Source: Thermomonas sp. (GTDB lineage Bacteria; Pseudomonadota; Gammaproteobacteria; Xanthomonadales; Xanthomonadaceae). Taken from it: DNA of 46,114 nt. A program made the translations under genes and the position numbers. Below, piece by piece: positions 7,545 to 15,497 of this stretch. The notes under the pieces were generated by a model. The model made no database searches and was not told the origin of the DNA. It saw only the letters and a list, made by a program, of their open reading frames with translations. Numbering within the stretch: the first letter of the stretch is position 1; each line of letters opens with the position of its first letter. The DNA is taken from positions 55,843-101,956 of the forward strand of contig JAIMKJ010000010.1 of assembly GCA_020692565.1 (NCBI GenBank), given 5' to 3'.

Positions 7545-8300
7545 TCAGTTGCGGAGCGAGACGATCAAGCCGAGGGAGACCGCGCGCGCGATCGCGGCCT
7601 GACGGCCGCTGACACCGAGTTTGTGGGTGGCGTTCTGCAGATGGAAGATCGAGGTGCGTTCGCTGATGTTGAGCAACTGGCCGATCTCCCAGCTGGTCTT
7701 GCCTTCGGCGGCCCAGGACAGGCATTCGCGCTCGCGCTTGGTCAGCGCCGGCAGGCGGGTCGGGGTTTTCGAGCGCAGGAACTGCCGTGCCGCTTCATGC
7801 ACGAAATGCGAGAGCAGATGCAGTTCCGGCAGCATCGATTCGAAGTCCGACGCGCTGAGGTGCCCGGACGCGAACGACATCAGCCCCCACGACACCCCCG
7901 GACCGTGCAGCGGCACGCTGATGCCGTTGGCAAGGCCGTATTCGCGGGCTTCGCCGAAGAGATGGCGGATCTTCTGCAGATGCGGATCGACGATCCGGCG
8001 GTGGTGGTGTTGGGCCTCTTCCCACGAGACCGGCGTGGCGTGGTCGTGGCAATGGCTGATGATCGGATCGATGCTGATGTAGTCCATCTTGAAATAATGG
8101 GCGACCCACGCTTCGGGATAAGTGCCGAGGCGCAACTGGTTCGGGTGGTCGTTGACCAGCGGTAGATCCACCGCATAGAACCAGTAGTCGACGCCGAGCG
8201 GTTTGAGCTCAGCGTCGATATCCGAAGTCAGTTCTTCGGTGCTCGACGATTCCGCGAACGCGCGCAACCGGTCGATGTCGATCAGCATCCTGCCTGCCAT
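7545..8300 (-). CDS. luxR: LuxR-family acyl-homoserine-lactone receptor
   Basis: Two-domain transcription regulator of 251 residues. The N-terminal autoinducer-binding domain keeps the AHL-pocket residues Trp65, Tyr69, Asp78, Pro79, Trp93 and a Gly near 122, with spacing identical to TraR/LuxR. The C-terminal helix-turn-helix begins at about residue 186 (LTKREREC), with the GKTSWEIGQLLNISERT recognition region and KLGVSGRQAAIARA. With these residues intact it should sense an AHL, presumably that made by LuxI next door. The ATG at 8300 has AGGGA six bases upstream; another ATG lies at 8288. The 3' end is followed by palindromes and then luxI. Confidence 0.92.
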   Translation of the reverse strand: MAGRMLIDIDRLRAFAESSSTEELTSDIDAELKPLGVDYWFYAVDLPLVNDHPNQLRLGTYPEAWVAHYFKMDYISIDPIISHCHDHATPVSWEEAQHHHRRIVDPHLQKIRHLFGEAREYGLANGISVPLHGPGVSWGLMSFASGHLSASDFESMLPELHLLSHFVHEAARQFLRSKTPTRLPALTKRERECLSWAAEGKTSWEIGQLLNISERTSIFHLQNATHKLGVSGRQAAIARAVSLGLIVSLRN

Positions 8301-8492
8301 TGCTATCCCTGCCTTGCTTGCTCGTTGCCGAGCCAGAAACCGCGACCGCGGGCTGCGACGAGGATGCGGCGGACGCATACCGCCGACTTGAAGCCTGTCC
8401 CGTCAGTGCCCGGTCGAGCGGCTAAAGTAACAGGCTTGTCGCATCGCGTGGGGTTCTGAATTCGGGACAGCGCGGCCCGTGACTGCGATCGT

Positions 8493-8498
8493 TACAAT
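8493..8498 (+). promoter_or_regulatory. Candidate -10 element for the 2OG dioxygenase gene
   Basis: TACAAT, giving a leader of about 45 bases before the ATG at 8551. No recognisable -35. The same TACAAT hexamer stands before tRNA-Gln (4420), the fumarylacetoacetase gene (9335) and the CmcI-like gene (17339). Confidence 0.4.
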
Positions 8499-8550
8499 GG
8501 CGGCCCCTTGGTGGGCGCCGTACCTGCCATTCATTCGTCGAGAACATTTC

Positions 8551-9312
8551 ATGGTCGCTACGTTCCGTGCGCCGTTCACGCCCCGCGACGGTCTGGTGTC
8601 GGCTCTGCGCAGTCGGGGATTCGCGGTGATGGCGCCGGACGATGTCGCGGCATTGGCGGGGGTGTCTCTGGATGCGTTGCGTGCATTGGCCGCGGGCTGG
8701 GACGATCTGCCCCCGGACGAATACCTGCGCGACGGCGGACGTTATCGGCAGCGCAGGCATGCCTGCTTCGTGATCGGCGCCGACGGCATCGAGCAGACGC
8801 CGCATCGCGCGCACTACCAGCCGCTGGATTACAACGCCCTGCACGGCGGTCTGCAGCGCTGGTTCGCGCCGGTCGCGCCGGAAACGCTCGCCGCGCCTGC
8901 GTGGGGCCGGTTGTTGCGCGCGCTCGGCGATCGCCTGCGGGAGGTGCGTCCGGTCGATCCCTGGTATGCGGAAGCGCACCAGTTCCGGATCGACACGGCC
9001 GATGGCATCGGTCGCCCGACGCCGGAGGGCGCGCATCGCGACGGCGTCGATTTCGTGGCCGTCTTCATCGTCGGCCGGCATGCGATCCGTGGCGGAGAGA
9101 CCCGGATCTTCGAGGCCGATGGCCCGGACGGCCAGCGGTTCACCCTGACCGAACCGTGGAGTCTGCTGCTGCTCGACGACCGGCGGATGATCCACGAGAC
9201 CACGCCCATCCAGCCCGAGCAGTCGCCGGATGCCAGCGTGGACGGCAGGCCGGGGTATCGCGATACGCTGGTGGTGACGTATCGCGCCGAAGGTTTCCAG
9301 GCCGAGCCCTGA
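8551..9312 (+). CDS. 2-oxoglutarate/Fe(II)-dependent dioxygenase family protein
   Basis: Probable non-heme iron hydroxylase of 253 residues resembling the 2OG-Fe_Oxy_2 family, which includes free L-isoleucine dioxygenases. The facial triad is likely His162 and Asp164 (PEGAHRDGVDFV) and His215 (RRMIHETTPI), with an Arg in GYRDTLVVTYR as the 2-oxoglutarate carboxylate partner. RGGETRIF is also typical. The ATG at 8551 has only a weak GAGAA before it, but upstream in-frame sequence does not look like this family. It is divergent from luxR. Members act on amino acids or peptidyl substrates; the substrate here is unknown. Confidence 0.8.
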   Translation: MVATFRAPFTPRDGLVSALRSRGFAVMAPDDVAALAGVSLDALRALAAGWDDLPPDEYLRDGGRYRQRRHACFVIGADGIEQTPHRAHYQPLDYNALHGGLQRWFAPVAPETLAAPAWGRLLRALGDRLREVRPVDPWYAEAHQFRIDTADGIGRPTPEGAHRDGVDFVAVFIVGRHAIRGGETRIFEADGPDGQRFTLTEPWSLLLLDDRRMIHETTPIQPEQSPDASVDGRPGYRDTLVVTYRAEGFQAEP

Positions 9313-9334
9313 CCGACTGCGCGGACGCGTCAGT

Positions 9335-9340
9335 TACAAT
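9335..9340 (+). promoter_or_regulatory. Candidate -10 element for the fumarylacetoacetase gene
   Basis: TACAAT 34 bases before the start codon, which has AGGGG just upstream. A convincing -35 is lacking. Confidence 0.4.
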
Positions 9341-9373
9341 TGAAACCAATTCCACAGCGCGTCAGGGGTTCCG

Positions 9374-10360
9374 ATGAAACTGGGTTCTCTCAAGGCAGGC
9401 GGGCGTGACGGCACGCTCATCGTCGTTTCCCGCGACCTGCATCGCGCGGTGCGCGCGGAGGGCATCGCGCCGACCCTACAGCGCGCGCTGGAGGACTGGT
9501 CGAATCTCGCGCCGCGTCTCAACGCGCTGTCGGAAGCCTTGAATGCGGGCGAGGCCGACGGTGCGTTCGACCTCGATCCGTCGCTGCTGGCCTCGCCGCT
9601 CCCGCGCGCCTATGAATTCGTGGACGGCAGCGCCTATCTGCCGCACGTCGAACGCGTGCGCCGCGCCCGCGGCGCCGAGGTGCCGGAGAGTTTCTACGTC
9701 GACCCGTTGATGTACCAGGCGGTCAGCGCCGGCTTCTACGGCCCGCGCGACCCGGTGCGGGTGCCGAGCGAGGATTACGGCATCGATCTGGAAGCCGAAG
9801 TCGTGATCGTCACCGACGACGTGCCGATGGCGGCCACACCCGAACAGGCCGCCGGCCACATCCAACTGATCGGATTGGTCAACGATGTGTCGCTGCGCAA
9901 CCTGATCCCGAACGAGTTGGCCAAGGGCTTCGGCTTCCTGCAGTCCAAGCCGCGCTCGGCGCTGTCGCCGGTATTCGTGACGCCCGACGAACTGGGCGAT
10001 GCATGGCAGGGCAACAAGGTTCATCTGCCGCTGCTCACCCACATCAATGGCGCCTGGTTCGGCGCACCCGAAGCCGGCATCGACATGCACTTCGATTTCG
10101 CCCAACTGGTCGCGCACGCGGCGAAGACCCGGCCGCTGTCGGCCGGCACCATCGTCGGTTCCGGGACCGTGGCCAACGAGGACACATCGCGCGGCGCGTC
10201 CTGTTTCGCCGAGAAGCGCACCGTCGAAACGCTGGAAACCGGCAAACCGATCACCCCTTTCATGAAGTACGGCGACGTGGTCCGGATCGAAATGCGCAGC
10301 CGCGACGGACAGGATATCTTCGGCGCGATCGAGCAGCGGATCGAGCCTGCGGCAGGCTGA
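9374..10360 (+). CDS. fahA: Fumarylacetoacetate hydrolase family protein
   Basis: Hydrolyses fumarylacetoacetate to fumarate and acetoacetate, the last step of tyrosine/homogentisate breakdown. It has 328 residues with the FAH-fold blocks FYGPRDPVRVPSEDYGIDLEAEVVIV, LVNDVSLRNLIP and KTRPLSAGTIVGSGTVAN, whose acidic residues hold the divalent metal. AGGGG precedes the ATG by about seven bases. Assignment as a true fumarylacetoacetase rather than a generic FAH-family hydrolase is helped by the maleylacetoacetate isomerase gene 1.45 kb downstream. The two are separated here by a NADAR fragment, an unknown gene and a membrane-protein gene. Confidence 0.85.
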   Translation: MKLGSLKAGGRDGTLIVVSRDLHRAVRAEGIAPTLQRALEDWSNLAPRLNALSEALNAGEADGAFDLDPSLLASPLPRAYEFVDGSAYLPHVERVRRARGAEVPESFYVDPLMYQAVSAGFYGPRDPVRVPSEDYGIDLEAEVVIVTDDVPMAATPEQAAGHIQLIGLVNDVSLRNLIPNELAKGFGFLQSKPRSALSPVFVTPDELGDAWQGNKVHLPLLTHINGAWFGAPEAGIDMHFDFAQLVAHAAKTRPLSAGTIVGSGTVANEDTSRGASCFAEKRTVETLETGKPITPFMKYGDVVRIEMRSRDGQDIFGAIEQRIEPAAG

Positions 10361-10542
10361 TGTCGGCCGTTCCGGCAGACGTTCCGCTCACTCTGGAGGC
10401 CCTGCGCGAGCGGACGGCATCGGGCGAGCATTTCAGGTATCTGTATTTCTGGGGGCATCGCCCGCGCACCGATGGTCGCGCCAGCGCCGCGTGTTTCAGC
10501 CAATGGTACGACGCGCCGTTCGTCGTATGCGGCCGGCGTTAG
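10360..10542 (+). pseudogene. Truncated NADAR-domain fragment
   Basis: A 60-residue reading frame starting in a TGATG overlap with the fumarylacetoacetase stop. Residues 25-58 (FRYLYFWGHRPR...ACFSQWYDAPFVV) match the N-terminal strand region of NADAR (YbiA-like) proteins, which act on ADP-ribosylated or riboflavin-pathway intermediates. The family normally continues with a D-G-x-x-Y-P-T-A-E-H motif and more than 100 further residues; here the frame stops seven residues after FVVCG. No continuation is seen in the other frames downstream, so sequence was deleted or replaced rather than frameshifted. Probably non-functional. Confidence 0.7.
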
Positions 10543-10547
10543 CCGTC

Positions 10548-10964
10548 ATGGAAGACGTTGAAATAGCGACGGCTGTTCCTGAAATGCGGCGCCTCGCCCG
10601 CGAGCTGATTCCCATGCTGCTCGAAGGAGAGGATGTGCGGCTGAAGACGCTGCTGCTGCAGTGGCAAACGGCAGACGTGACGATTGATGCTGTGTCGTCC
10701 TGGGGCTTTTACGCCGATATCGCTGTCCGGCCTGAAGCGCCGCGAGTGCAAGCGGTAAGCCTGTGCGGCGGAAATGCCGTGATCCCTGTGCTGGGTTGCC
10801 AGGAACCTGCCGGGTGCGTGCTGTATGTCGTCGATGGAGCGCTGCATTTTCTGGAGGTATACAACGTTGCCGCCTGGGAGAAGCCCCCGGTCTTTGGCCT
10901 TGCCCGGGATATCCAGCCGCTCGCGTTTCCAGCGTCGGTTGTCGGCAAAGGGCAGGACGCCTGA
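10548..10964 (+). CDS. Hypothetical protein
   Basis: 138 residues, not recognised. It starts six bases after the stop of the NADAR fragment, with no clear ribosome-binding site. The N-terminal half is acidic and helical (MEDVEIATAVPEMRRLARELIPMLL), and the rest alternates short hydrophobic strands (VSLCGGNAVIPVLG, CVLYVVDGALHFLEVYNV). It has no signal peptide or membrane segment, so it should be cytoplasmic. Its position against a broken NADAR domain suggests it arrived with the event that truncated that gene. An immunity-like or small accessory protein is possible, but nothing specific supports it. Confidence 0.6.
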   Translation: MEDVEIATAVPEMRRLARELIPMLLEGEDVRLKTLLLQWQTADVTIDAVSSWGFYADIAVRPEAPRVQAVSLCGGNAVIPVLGCQEPAGCVLYVVDGALHFLEVYNVAAWEKPPVFGLARDIQPLAFPASVVGKGQDA

Positions 10965-11076
10965 CGATTGATTCAGGCCGAACCGGCGTCAGAACGGCAG
11001 TCGGGCGCAACCCTGCGATCAAGGCTCCGACCCGCCGTCGCGCTATGCTCGGGCCGGGCGATACGGAGGCCGAAAC

Positions 11077-11685
11077 ATGCGGGCGATGCGTTTCAGCGCT
11101 GGACTGTTGTCGGTATCGGCTTGGGCCGCGGTATCGCTGCAACTGGGGCTGAGCCTGCAGCTGGTCCGTACGCAGGGCGGTGGCATCGCCGATGCGCTGG
11201 TCATCGTCCTCGGCTATTTCACGATCCTGAGCAATCTGTTCGTCGCCTTGACCGCCGGCGCTCTGGCGCTGGCGCCGGGATCTCGGCTGGCATCGCCGCT
11301 GCTGCGCGGGTGCGCCACCACGGCGATCGTCGTGGTCGGCCTGGGCTACCACCTGTTGTTGCGCCAGATCTGGGACCCGCAGGGCTGGCAATGGATCGCC
11401 GACAACCTGTTGCATTACGCGGTGCCGGTCGCCGCACTGGCACATTGGCTGTGGTTTCCGCCGCAGACGCGACTGCCGAAGCATGCGCCGCTGCTGTGGG
11501 CGCTGTACCCGGCCGCTTACCTGGCCTATGCGCTGATACGCGGCGAGTGGATCGCCGCGTATCCGTACCCTTTCATCGACGTGCCGGCATTGGGCTATCC
11601 GCGGGTGTTCGCGAATGCCGCCGGTCTGCTGCTGGTGTTCCTGGCCTCCGGTGCGCTGCTGCGTCTGGCCGTGCGTCGGCGCTGA
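11077..11685 (+). CDS. Pr6Pr family integral membrane protein
   Basis: 202-residue inner-membrane protein with about six hydrophobic helices. Family landmarks are GYFTILSNLFVAL in the second helix, a central conserved Trp-rich loop with NLLHYAVPVAALAHWL, and YPYPFIDVPALGYPRV before the last helix. The family (also called FAR-17a/AIG1-like) has conserved polar residues within the membrane, but its bacterial function is not established. The nearest ATG at 11077 is used; an in-frame ATG at 11086 is possible. It lies between tyrosine catabolism genes, with no clear functional link. Confidence 0.8.
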   Translation: MRAMRFSAGLLSVSAWAAVSLQLGLSLQLVRTQGGGIADALVIVLGYFTILSNLFVALTAGALALAPGSRLASPLLRGCATTAIVVVGLGYHLLLRQIWDPQGWQWIADNLLHYAVPVAALAHWLWFPPQTRLPKHAPLLWALYPAAYLAYALIRGEWIAAYPYPFIDVPALGYPRVFANAAGLLLVFLASGALLRLAVRRR

Positions 11686-11810
11686 GCGCCGTACGGCAGA
11701 CCGTCGCTTCCCCGCGGAGCCGTCGCGGCGCTATCGTGGTCGTGCCGCGCGCTGCGGTTCATTCATCGTCGGGCCCGCGTGGCGCGACCAGGTCATCTCA
11801 CGGAGCAGTC

Positions 11811-12482
11811 ATGAGCGATTCCCTGCGGCTGTACGGCTACTGGCGCTCCAGCGCCGCCTACCGGGTGCGGATCGGCCTGAATCTCAAGGGCCTGGCTTAT
11901 GAATCGGTGCCGGTACATCTGATCCGCGATGGTGGCGAGCAGCATTCGGCTGCGTTCGCGGACGCGAATCCGCAGAAGCTTATCCCGGTGCTGAGGCACG
12001 GCGAACGGATGATCCGGCAATCGCTGGCGATCCTGGAATATCTCGACGAAACCTGGGATGGATCGACCGCGCTGCTGCCCGCGACCGCGCGCGAGCGGGC
12101 GCGGGTGCGGGCGCTGGCGCTGATCGTGGCCTGCGACATCCATCCGCTGAACAATCTGCGGGTCCTGCAGTATCTGGAGCGCGAGTGGAACGCGCCGCAG
12201 CCCGAACGCGACGAATGGGTGCGGCACTGGATCCGCGAAGGGTTCGACGCGTTCGAAGCCCTGCTGGCCGACGACCCCGCCACCGGCACGTTCTGCGAAG
12301 GCGACACGCCCACGATCGCCGATTGCTGCCTGATTCCCCAGGTCTACAACGCCCGCCGATTCGCCGTGGACCTCGCGCCGTATCCCACCATCCGCCGGAT
12401 CGAAGCCGAATGCCTGGCGCTGCCGGCGTTCGACGACGCCCGGCCCGAAAAACAGGCTGACGCGCCGCATCAGGCGGACTGA
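11811..12482 (+). CDS. maiA: Maleylacetoacetate isomerase (zeta-class GST)
   Basis: Glutathione-dependent cis-trans isomerisation of maleylacetoacetate to fumarylacetoacetate, upstream of the fumarylacetoacetase step. It has 223 residues with the thioredoxin-like N-terminal half carrying the zeta-class active-site motif SSAAYRVRIGLNLKG (residues about 13-27), NPQKLIPVL and the glutathione contact QSLAILEYLDE. The helical C-terminal half has the conserved CDIHPLNNLRVL and GDTPTIADCCLIPQVYNARRF. CGGAG lies eight bases before the ATG at 11811. It pairs with fahA at 9374. The 3' end is followed by a bidirectional terminator. Confidence 0.93.
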   Translation: MSDSLRLYGYWRSSAAYRVRIGLNLKGLAYESVPVHLIRDGGEQHSAAFADANPQKLIPVLRHGERMIRQSLAILEYLDETWDGSTALLPATARERARVRALALIVACDIHPLNNLRVLQYLEREWNAPQPERDEWVRHWIREGFDAFEALLADDPATGTFCEGDTPTIADCCLIPQVYNARRFAVDLAPYPTIRRIEAECLALPAFDDARPEKQADAPHQAD

Positions 12483-12561
12483 TCCGTCGCGATGTGATCG
12501 CCCCGGTTTCCTCGGGCGATGGCCTCGGCACGCCCGACGTGTTCACGCGGATGGAAAGAAG

Positions 12562-12587
12562 AACGCCCCGGCTTCCCGGGGCGTTTT
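12562..12587. terminator. Bidirectional terminator between maiA and pilU
   Basis: AACGCCCCGG (12562-12571) pairs perfectly with CCGGGGCGTT (12576-12585), with a four-base loop, TTTT on the right and an A-rich stretch on the left. It separates two convergent genes. Confidence 0.88.
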
Positions 12588-12617
12588 CTGGCGTGCGTGG
12601 CGGCCCGGTGCGGCAAC

Positions 12618-13748
12618 TCAGTGCGAGAACGAAGAGCTTCCGTCGCCGCCTTCGAACGCCACCGCGTACGGATCGTGTTCGCTGCCGCCGCCTTCGGACA
12701 GGCGGAATTTCAGCGCCAGACCGTCGCGGGAGTCGGCTGCGCGCAGCGCCTGCTCCATATCGATCTTGCCTTCCTTGCACAGCCGGAACAGGCACTGGTC
12801 GAAGGATTCCATGCCTTCCTCCAGCGTCTCTTCCATCGCCGCCTTGATCTCGTGCACCTGGCCGCGGCGCAGCAGGTCGCGGATCATCGGCGTGTTGATC
12901 AGCACTTCCACCGCCGGGATGCGGCGGCCGTCGGTGCCCACCACCAGCCGCTGGCTGATCACCGCCTTGAGGTTCAGGGCGAGGTTCATCAGCACGTTCT
13001 TGTGCGCGGTTTCCGGGAAGAAATTCAGGATCCGCTCGATGGTCTGGTCGGCATTGTTGGAATGCAGCGTCGCCAGGCACAGATGCCCGGTTTCGGCGAA
13101 GGCGATGGCGGCCTCCATCGTGGTGGCGTCGAGGATTTCGCCGATCAGGATCACGTCCGGCGCTTCGCGCATCGCGTTCTTCAGCGCGTTGTGGAAGGCG
13201 TGGGTGTCCAGGCCGACCTCGCGCTGGTTGACGATCGATTTCTTGTGCTTGTGCAGGTATTCGATCGGATCCTCGATGGTGAGGATGTGGCCCGCCGCGG
13301 TGGTGTTGCGGTAGTCGATCATCGACGCCAGCGATGTCGATTTGCCCGAGCCGGTGGAGCCGACGATCAGCACCAGCCCGCGCGGCGCCATGATCACGTT
13401 CTTCAGCACCTGCGGCAGTTGCAGTTCCTCGATGCTGGGGATCACGCTGCGGATCGCGCGGATCACCATGCCCACTTCTCCGCGCTGCTTGAACACGTTG
13501 ACGCGGAAGCGCCCGGCGTCGGCCAGCGACAGCGCCATGTTCAGCTCCAGATCGCGCTCGAACTCTGGCACTTGGCCCTCGTCCATCAGCGAATACGCGA
13601 TCTTCTTGACCATGCCCGGGGGCAGGCCGGTGTTGCCGAGCGGGTAAAGCTTGCCTTCGACCTTGATGTGCACCGGCGCGCCGGTGGTCAGGAACATGTC
13701 GGAGGCATTCTTATCCGTCATCAGCTTCAGGAAATAGCCGATGTCCAT
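12618..13748 (-). CDS. pilU: Type IV pilus retraction ATPase PilU
   Basis: Hexameric cytoplasmic ATPase that helps PilT depolymerise type IVa pili. It has 376 residues and starts MDIGYFLKLMTDKNASDMFLTTG. It carries Walker A GSTGSGKST (about residues 130-138), the Asp box ILTIEDPIEY, Walker B VILIGE and the His box AETGHLCLATLHSNNA. The length and the C-terminal tail point to PilU rather than PilT. GGGAGG lies about seven bases before the ATG at 13748. After Walker B the sequence reads GEILDATTME where relatives have GE-(I/V)-R, so the usual Arg is a Leu here. No pilT is adjacent, so it may act with a PilT encoded elsewhere. Confidence 0.92.
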   Translation of the reverse strand: MDIGYFLKLMTDKNASDMFLTTGAPVHIKVEGKLYPLGNTGLPPGMVKKIAYSLMDEGQVPEFERDLELNMALSLADAGRFRVNVFKQRGEVGMVIRAIRSVIPSIEELQLPQVLKNVIMAPRGLVLIVGSTGSGKSTSLASMIDYRNTTAAGHILTIEDPIEYLHKHKKSIVNQREVGLDTHAFHNALKNAMREAPDVILIGEILDATTMEAAIAFAETGHLCLATLHSNNADQTIERILNFFPETAHKNVLMNLALNLKAVISQRLVVGTDGRRIPAVEVLINTPMIRDLLRRGQVHEIKAAMEETLEEGMESFDQCLFRLCKEGKIDMEQALRAADSRDGLALKFRLSEGGGSEHDPYAVAFEGGDGSSSFSH

Positions 13749-13930
13749 CGATGAACCTCCCGGGTTCTGATATCTGTGCAATGATTTTCGGACGCAGCGG
13801 CGGGACCGTCGCATTGCATCGGCCGGGTAGGCTGATGACAATGAGCCGATGTCGCGATCGAGCGACGAACGCATCGATTCGACCACCACCGGCTTTGCGA
13901 CCAACACGACCCACTACCGACACGCACCCC

Positions 13931-14368
13931 ATGCCCTCAAGCTTCGCACAATTGTCGCGCGTCTCGCAGTCCCCGCACCGGGTACGAAGCCGCATGTCCG
14001 CCGCATTGCTTGTGATAGCGCTCACGTTTCCGGTGCTGGTCGCCCCGATCGTGGCGGCGGCGCGGACACCGCTGCCGACCCATGAACTCGCCGCGGCCCA
14101 GTCCGCGGTAGCGCGGGCCGAAGGCGCGGACGCGGCGCAATATGCGGCCGAGGCGCTGCTGCGCGCCAAGACCGCGCTGGGTCAGGCCCAGGCGGCCCTG
14201 GCCGCCCGCAAGACGGCCGACGCCAGCGGGCTCGCGCAACTTGCGGCGGCGGAGGCCGACTACGCTTATGCCCGCAGTCGCGACGCCATCCAGCGCAGCG
14301 AACTGGCCCGCCGCCGCGCCGAGATCGATGAACTGCGCCAGCGTCTGGGCGTGGAGGGCGCGCGATGA
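13931..14368 (+). CDS. DUF4398-like secreted protein
   Basis: 145 residues with a basic N-terminus and a hydrophobic segment (AALLVIALTFPVLVAPIVAAA) typical of a signal peptide, then an Ala-rich, Arg/Glu-rich helical domain (HELAAAQSAVARAEGADAAQYAAEALLRAKTAL) like DUF4398 proteins. These are envelope proteins often encoded before OmpA-type genes. The alternative ATG at 13994 would shorten the n-region; neither has a strong ribosome-binding site. The stop overlaps the next gene's start by ATGA, so the two are translationally coupled and probably act together in the periplasm. The role is unknown. Confidence 0.72.
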   Translation: MPSSFAQLSRVSQSPHRVRSRMSAALLVIALTFPVLVAPIVAAARTPLPTHELAAAQSAVARAEGADAAQYAAEALLRAKTALGQAQAALAARKTADASGLAQLAAAEADYAYARSRDAIQRSELARRRAEIDELRQRLGVEGAR

Positions 14369-15030
14369 GCGCTGTCCGCGGCCCGATCGTCGCCGCATTC
14401 GCGCTGTCATTGGCCCTGCCGTTCGCGACCGCGCGGGCGGCCGATCCCGACCCCGATATCGCCCGTCTCGGGCAACGGCTGCAGGCCATCGACACCGATC
14501 CGCAGCGCAATGCCTTCGCGGCCTACGAGCGGTTGCAGGCGCGTCAGGCGGTGCAGACGCTGCAGACGGCCAAGCGCAAGCAGAAGCCGCTGGCCCTGCA
14601 GATCGCCAGGATCCGGGTCGAAACCGCCGAAATCGCCTCGCGTACCGAGTCAAGCGGCGCCGAACTGCAGCGGCTGGAGATCGAGCGCGGCGAGCTGCTG
14701 GTGGAGGCCAGCCGCCGCGACGCGGAACGTGCCCGGGCCGAGTCCGAGCGGCTGCGGATCGAGGCGCGGATCCAGGCCGAGGAAACCGCCCGTCTGCGCG
14801 AAGCGGTGCAGGCCGAGTCGCGGAATCGCGAGGAGGCGGAGGGACTGCTCGATACCGTCGCTGGCAGCGAGGCCGAAAAGCTGCGTCTGGCGCGCGAGCG
14901 CGAGGCCGAACTGGCCCGTCGCGAGGCTGAACTGACGGCCGGCGGGCCGTTGCCGGGGGATGCCGCGCCCAAGCCCGCCGCCAAGCCGAAACCCAAGCCC
15001 AAACCAAAACCCAAGCCGGTCCGTCGCTGA
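14365..15030 (+). CDS. Secreted coiled-coil protein with Lys-Pro tail
   Basis: 221 residues. A clear signal peptide (residues 1-25, ending FATARA) is followed by a long charged coiled coil rich in Arg, Glu and Ala (about 95-195). The tail alternates Lys and Pro (KPAAKPKPKPKPKPKP, about 203-219), a type of extension often seen in proteins that cross or bind the peptidoglycan layer. Translation is coupled to the preceding DUF4398-like gene by ATGA. The pair resembles DUF4398/DUF4398 or DUF4398/OmpA pairs, but no OmpA domain is present. Function unknown; periplasmic location inferred. Confidence 0.7.
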   Translation: MSAVRGPIVAAFALSLALPFATARAADPDPDIARLGQRLQAIDTDPQRNAFAAYERLQARQAVQTLQTAKRKQKPLALQIARIRVETAEIASRTESSGAELQRLEIERGELLVEASRRDAERARAESERLRIEARIQAEETARLREAVQAESRNREEAEGLLDTVAGSEAEKLRLAREREAELARREAELTAGGPLPGDAAPKPAAKPKPKPKPKPKPVRR

Positions 15031-15044
15031 TCGGTGACGCTTCG

Positions 15045-15062
15045 AATGCCAGAAAAGGCATT
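15045..15062 (+). terminator. Weak hairpin after the coiled-coil gene
   Basis: AATGCC (15045-15050) and GGCATT (15057-15062) pair around AGAAAA, 15 bases after the stop codon. The following sequence is AT-rich (GATCAACAATTGTTTA) but without a long T-run, so termination is only possible. Confidence 0.4.
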
Positions 15063-15230
15063 GATCAACAATTGTTTACATGAGTCGGGCCGCGCTGCGT
15101 CAGGGCGCGAGGCTGGTTCGTCGCATGGACCTGACCAGGTCGTACAGGTCTTGCTTGCCGAGCGCCGGGTAGAGGAGTAGGGTCGGTTTTGCCGGAGGTC
15201 CCTCCGTCCTCCGGAGGACGAGCAGAGCCG

Positions 15231-15497
15231 ATGACGCTGATGCACGATTCATTCCAGCACGCCTCCGCCCGGGAGGATGCCGCCGCAAGCAAGGTGCTTG
15301 CGGACGCTCCGGTCTGGAGTGTCCGTGTCATGGTTCCGAAGCTCGTCCCCGCAGCGCCCCGTGCCGTTTCCGGCCGGGGCGTTCTCGTTTCCGTGCGCGA
15401 CTTTGCGCCTCGATCGTTCCAAGCCAACCGTTCCGACACCCCCACGTGTCCCACCCTGCGATCCAGCTTGCTGGCCGGGTCGTTCAATATCCTGTGA
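15231..15497 (+). CDS. Small open frame before the YdcH-like gene, uncertain
   Basis: 88 codons from ATG to a TGA that overlaps the ribosome-binding region of the next gene. A GGAGGACGAG sequence lies about 10-18 bases before the ATG. The product (MTLMHDSFQHASAREDAAASK...) is not recognised. Because the whole region is GC-rich, open frames occur by chance; this could equally be an untranslated leader. The remaining stretch 15063-15230 shows no other gene. Confidence 0.22.
   Translation: MTLMHDSFQHASAREDAAASKVLADAPVWSVRVMVPKLVPAAPRAVSGRGVLVSVRDFAPRSFQANRSDTPTCPTLRSSLLAGSFNIL

Noticed and set aside
10530..10548. GTTAGCC just after the truncated NADAR fragment, similar to an integron recombination core
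   Set aside because: It has one mismatch to GTTRRRY, and no paired RYYYAAC site or attC-like hairpin was found around the 138-residue gene.
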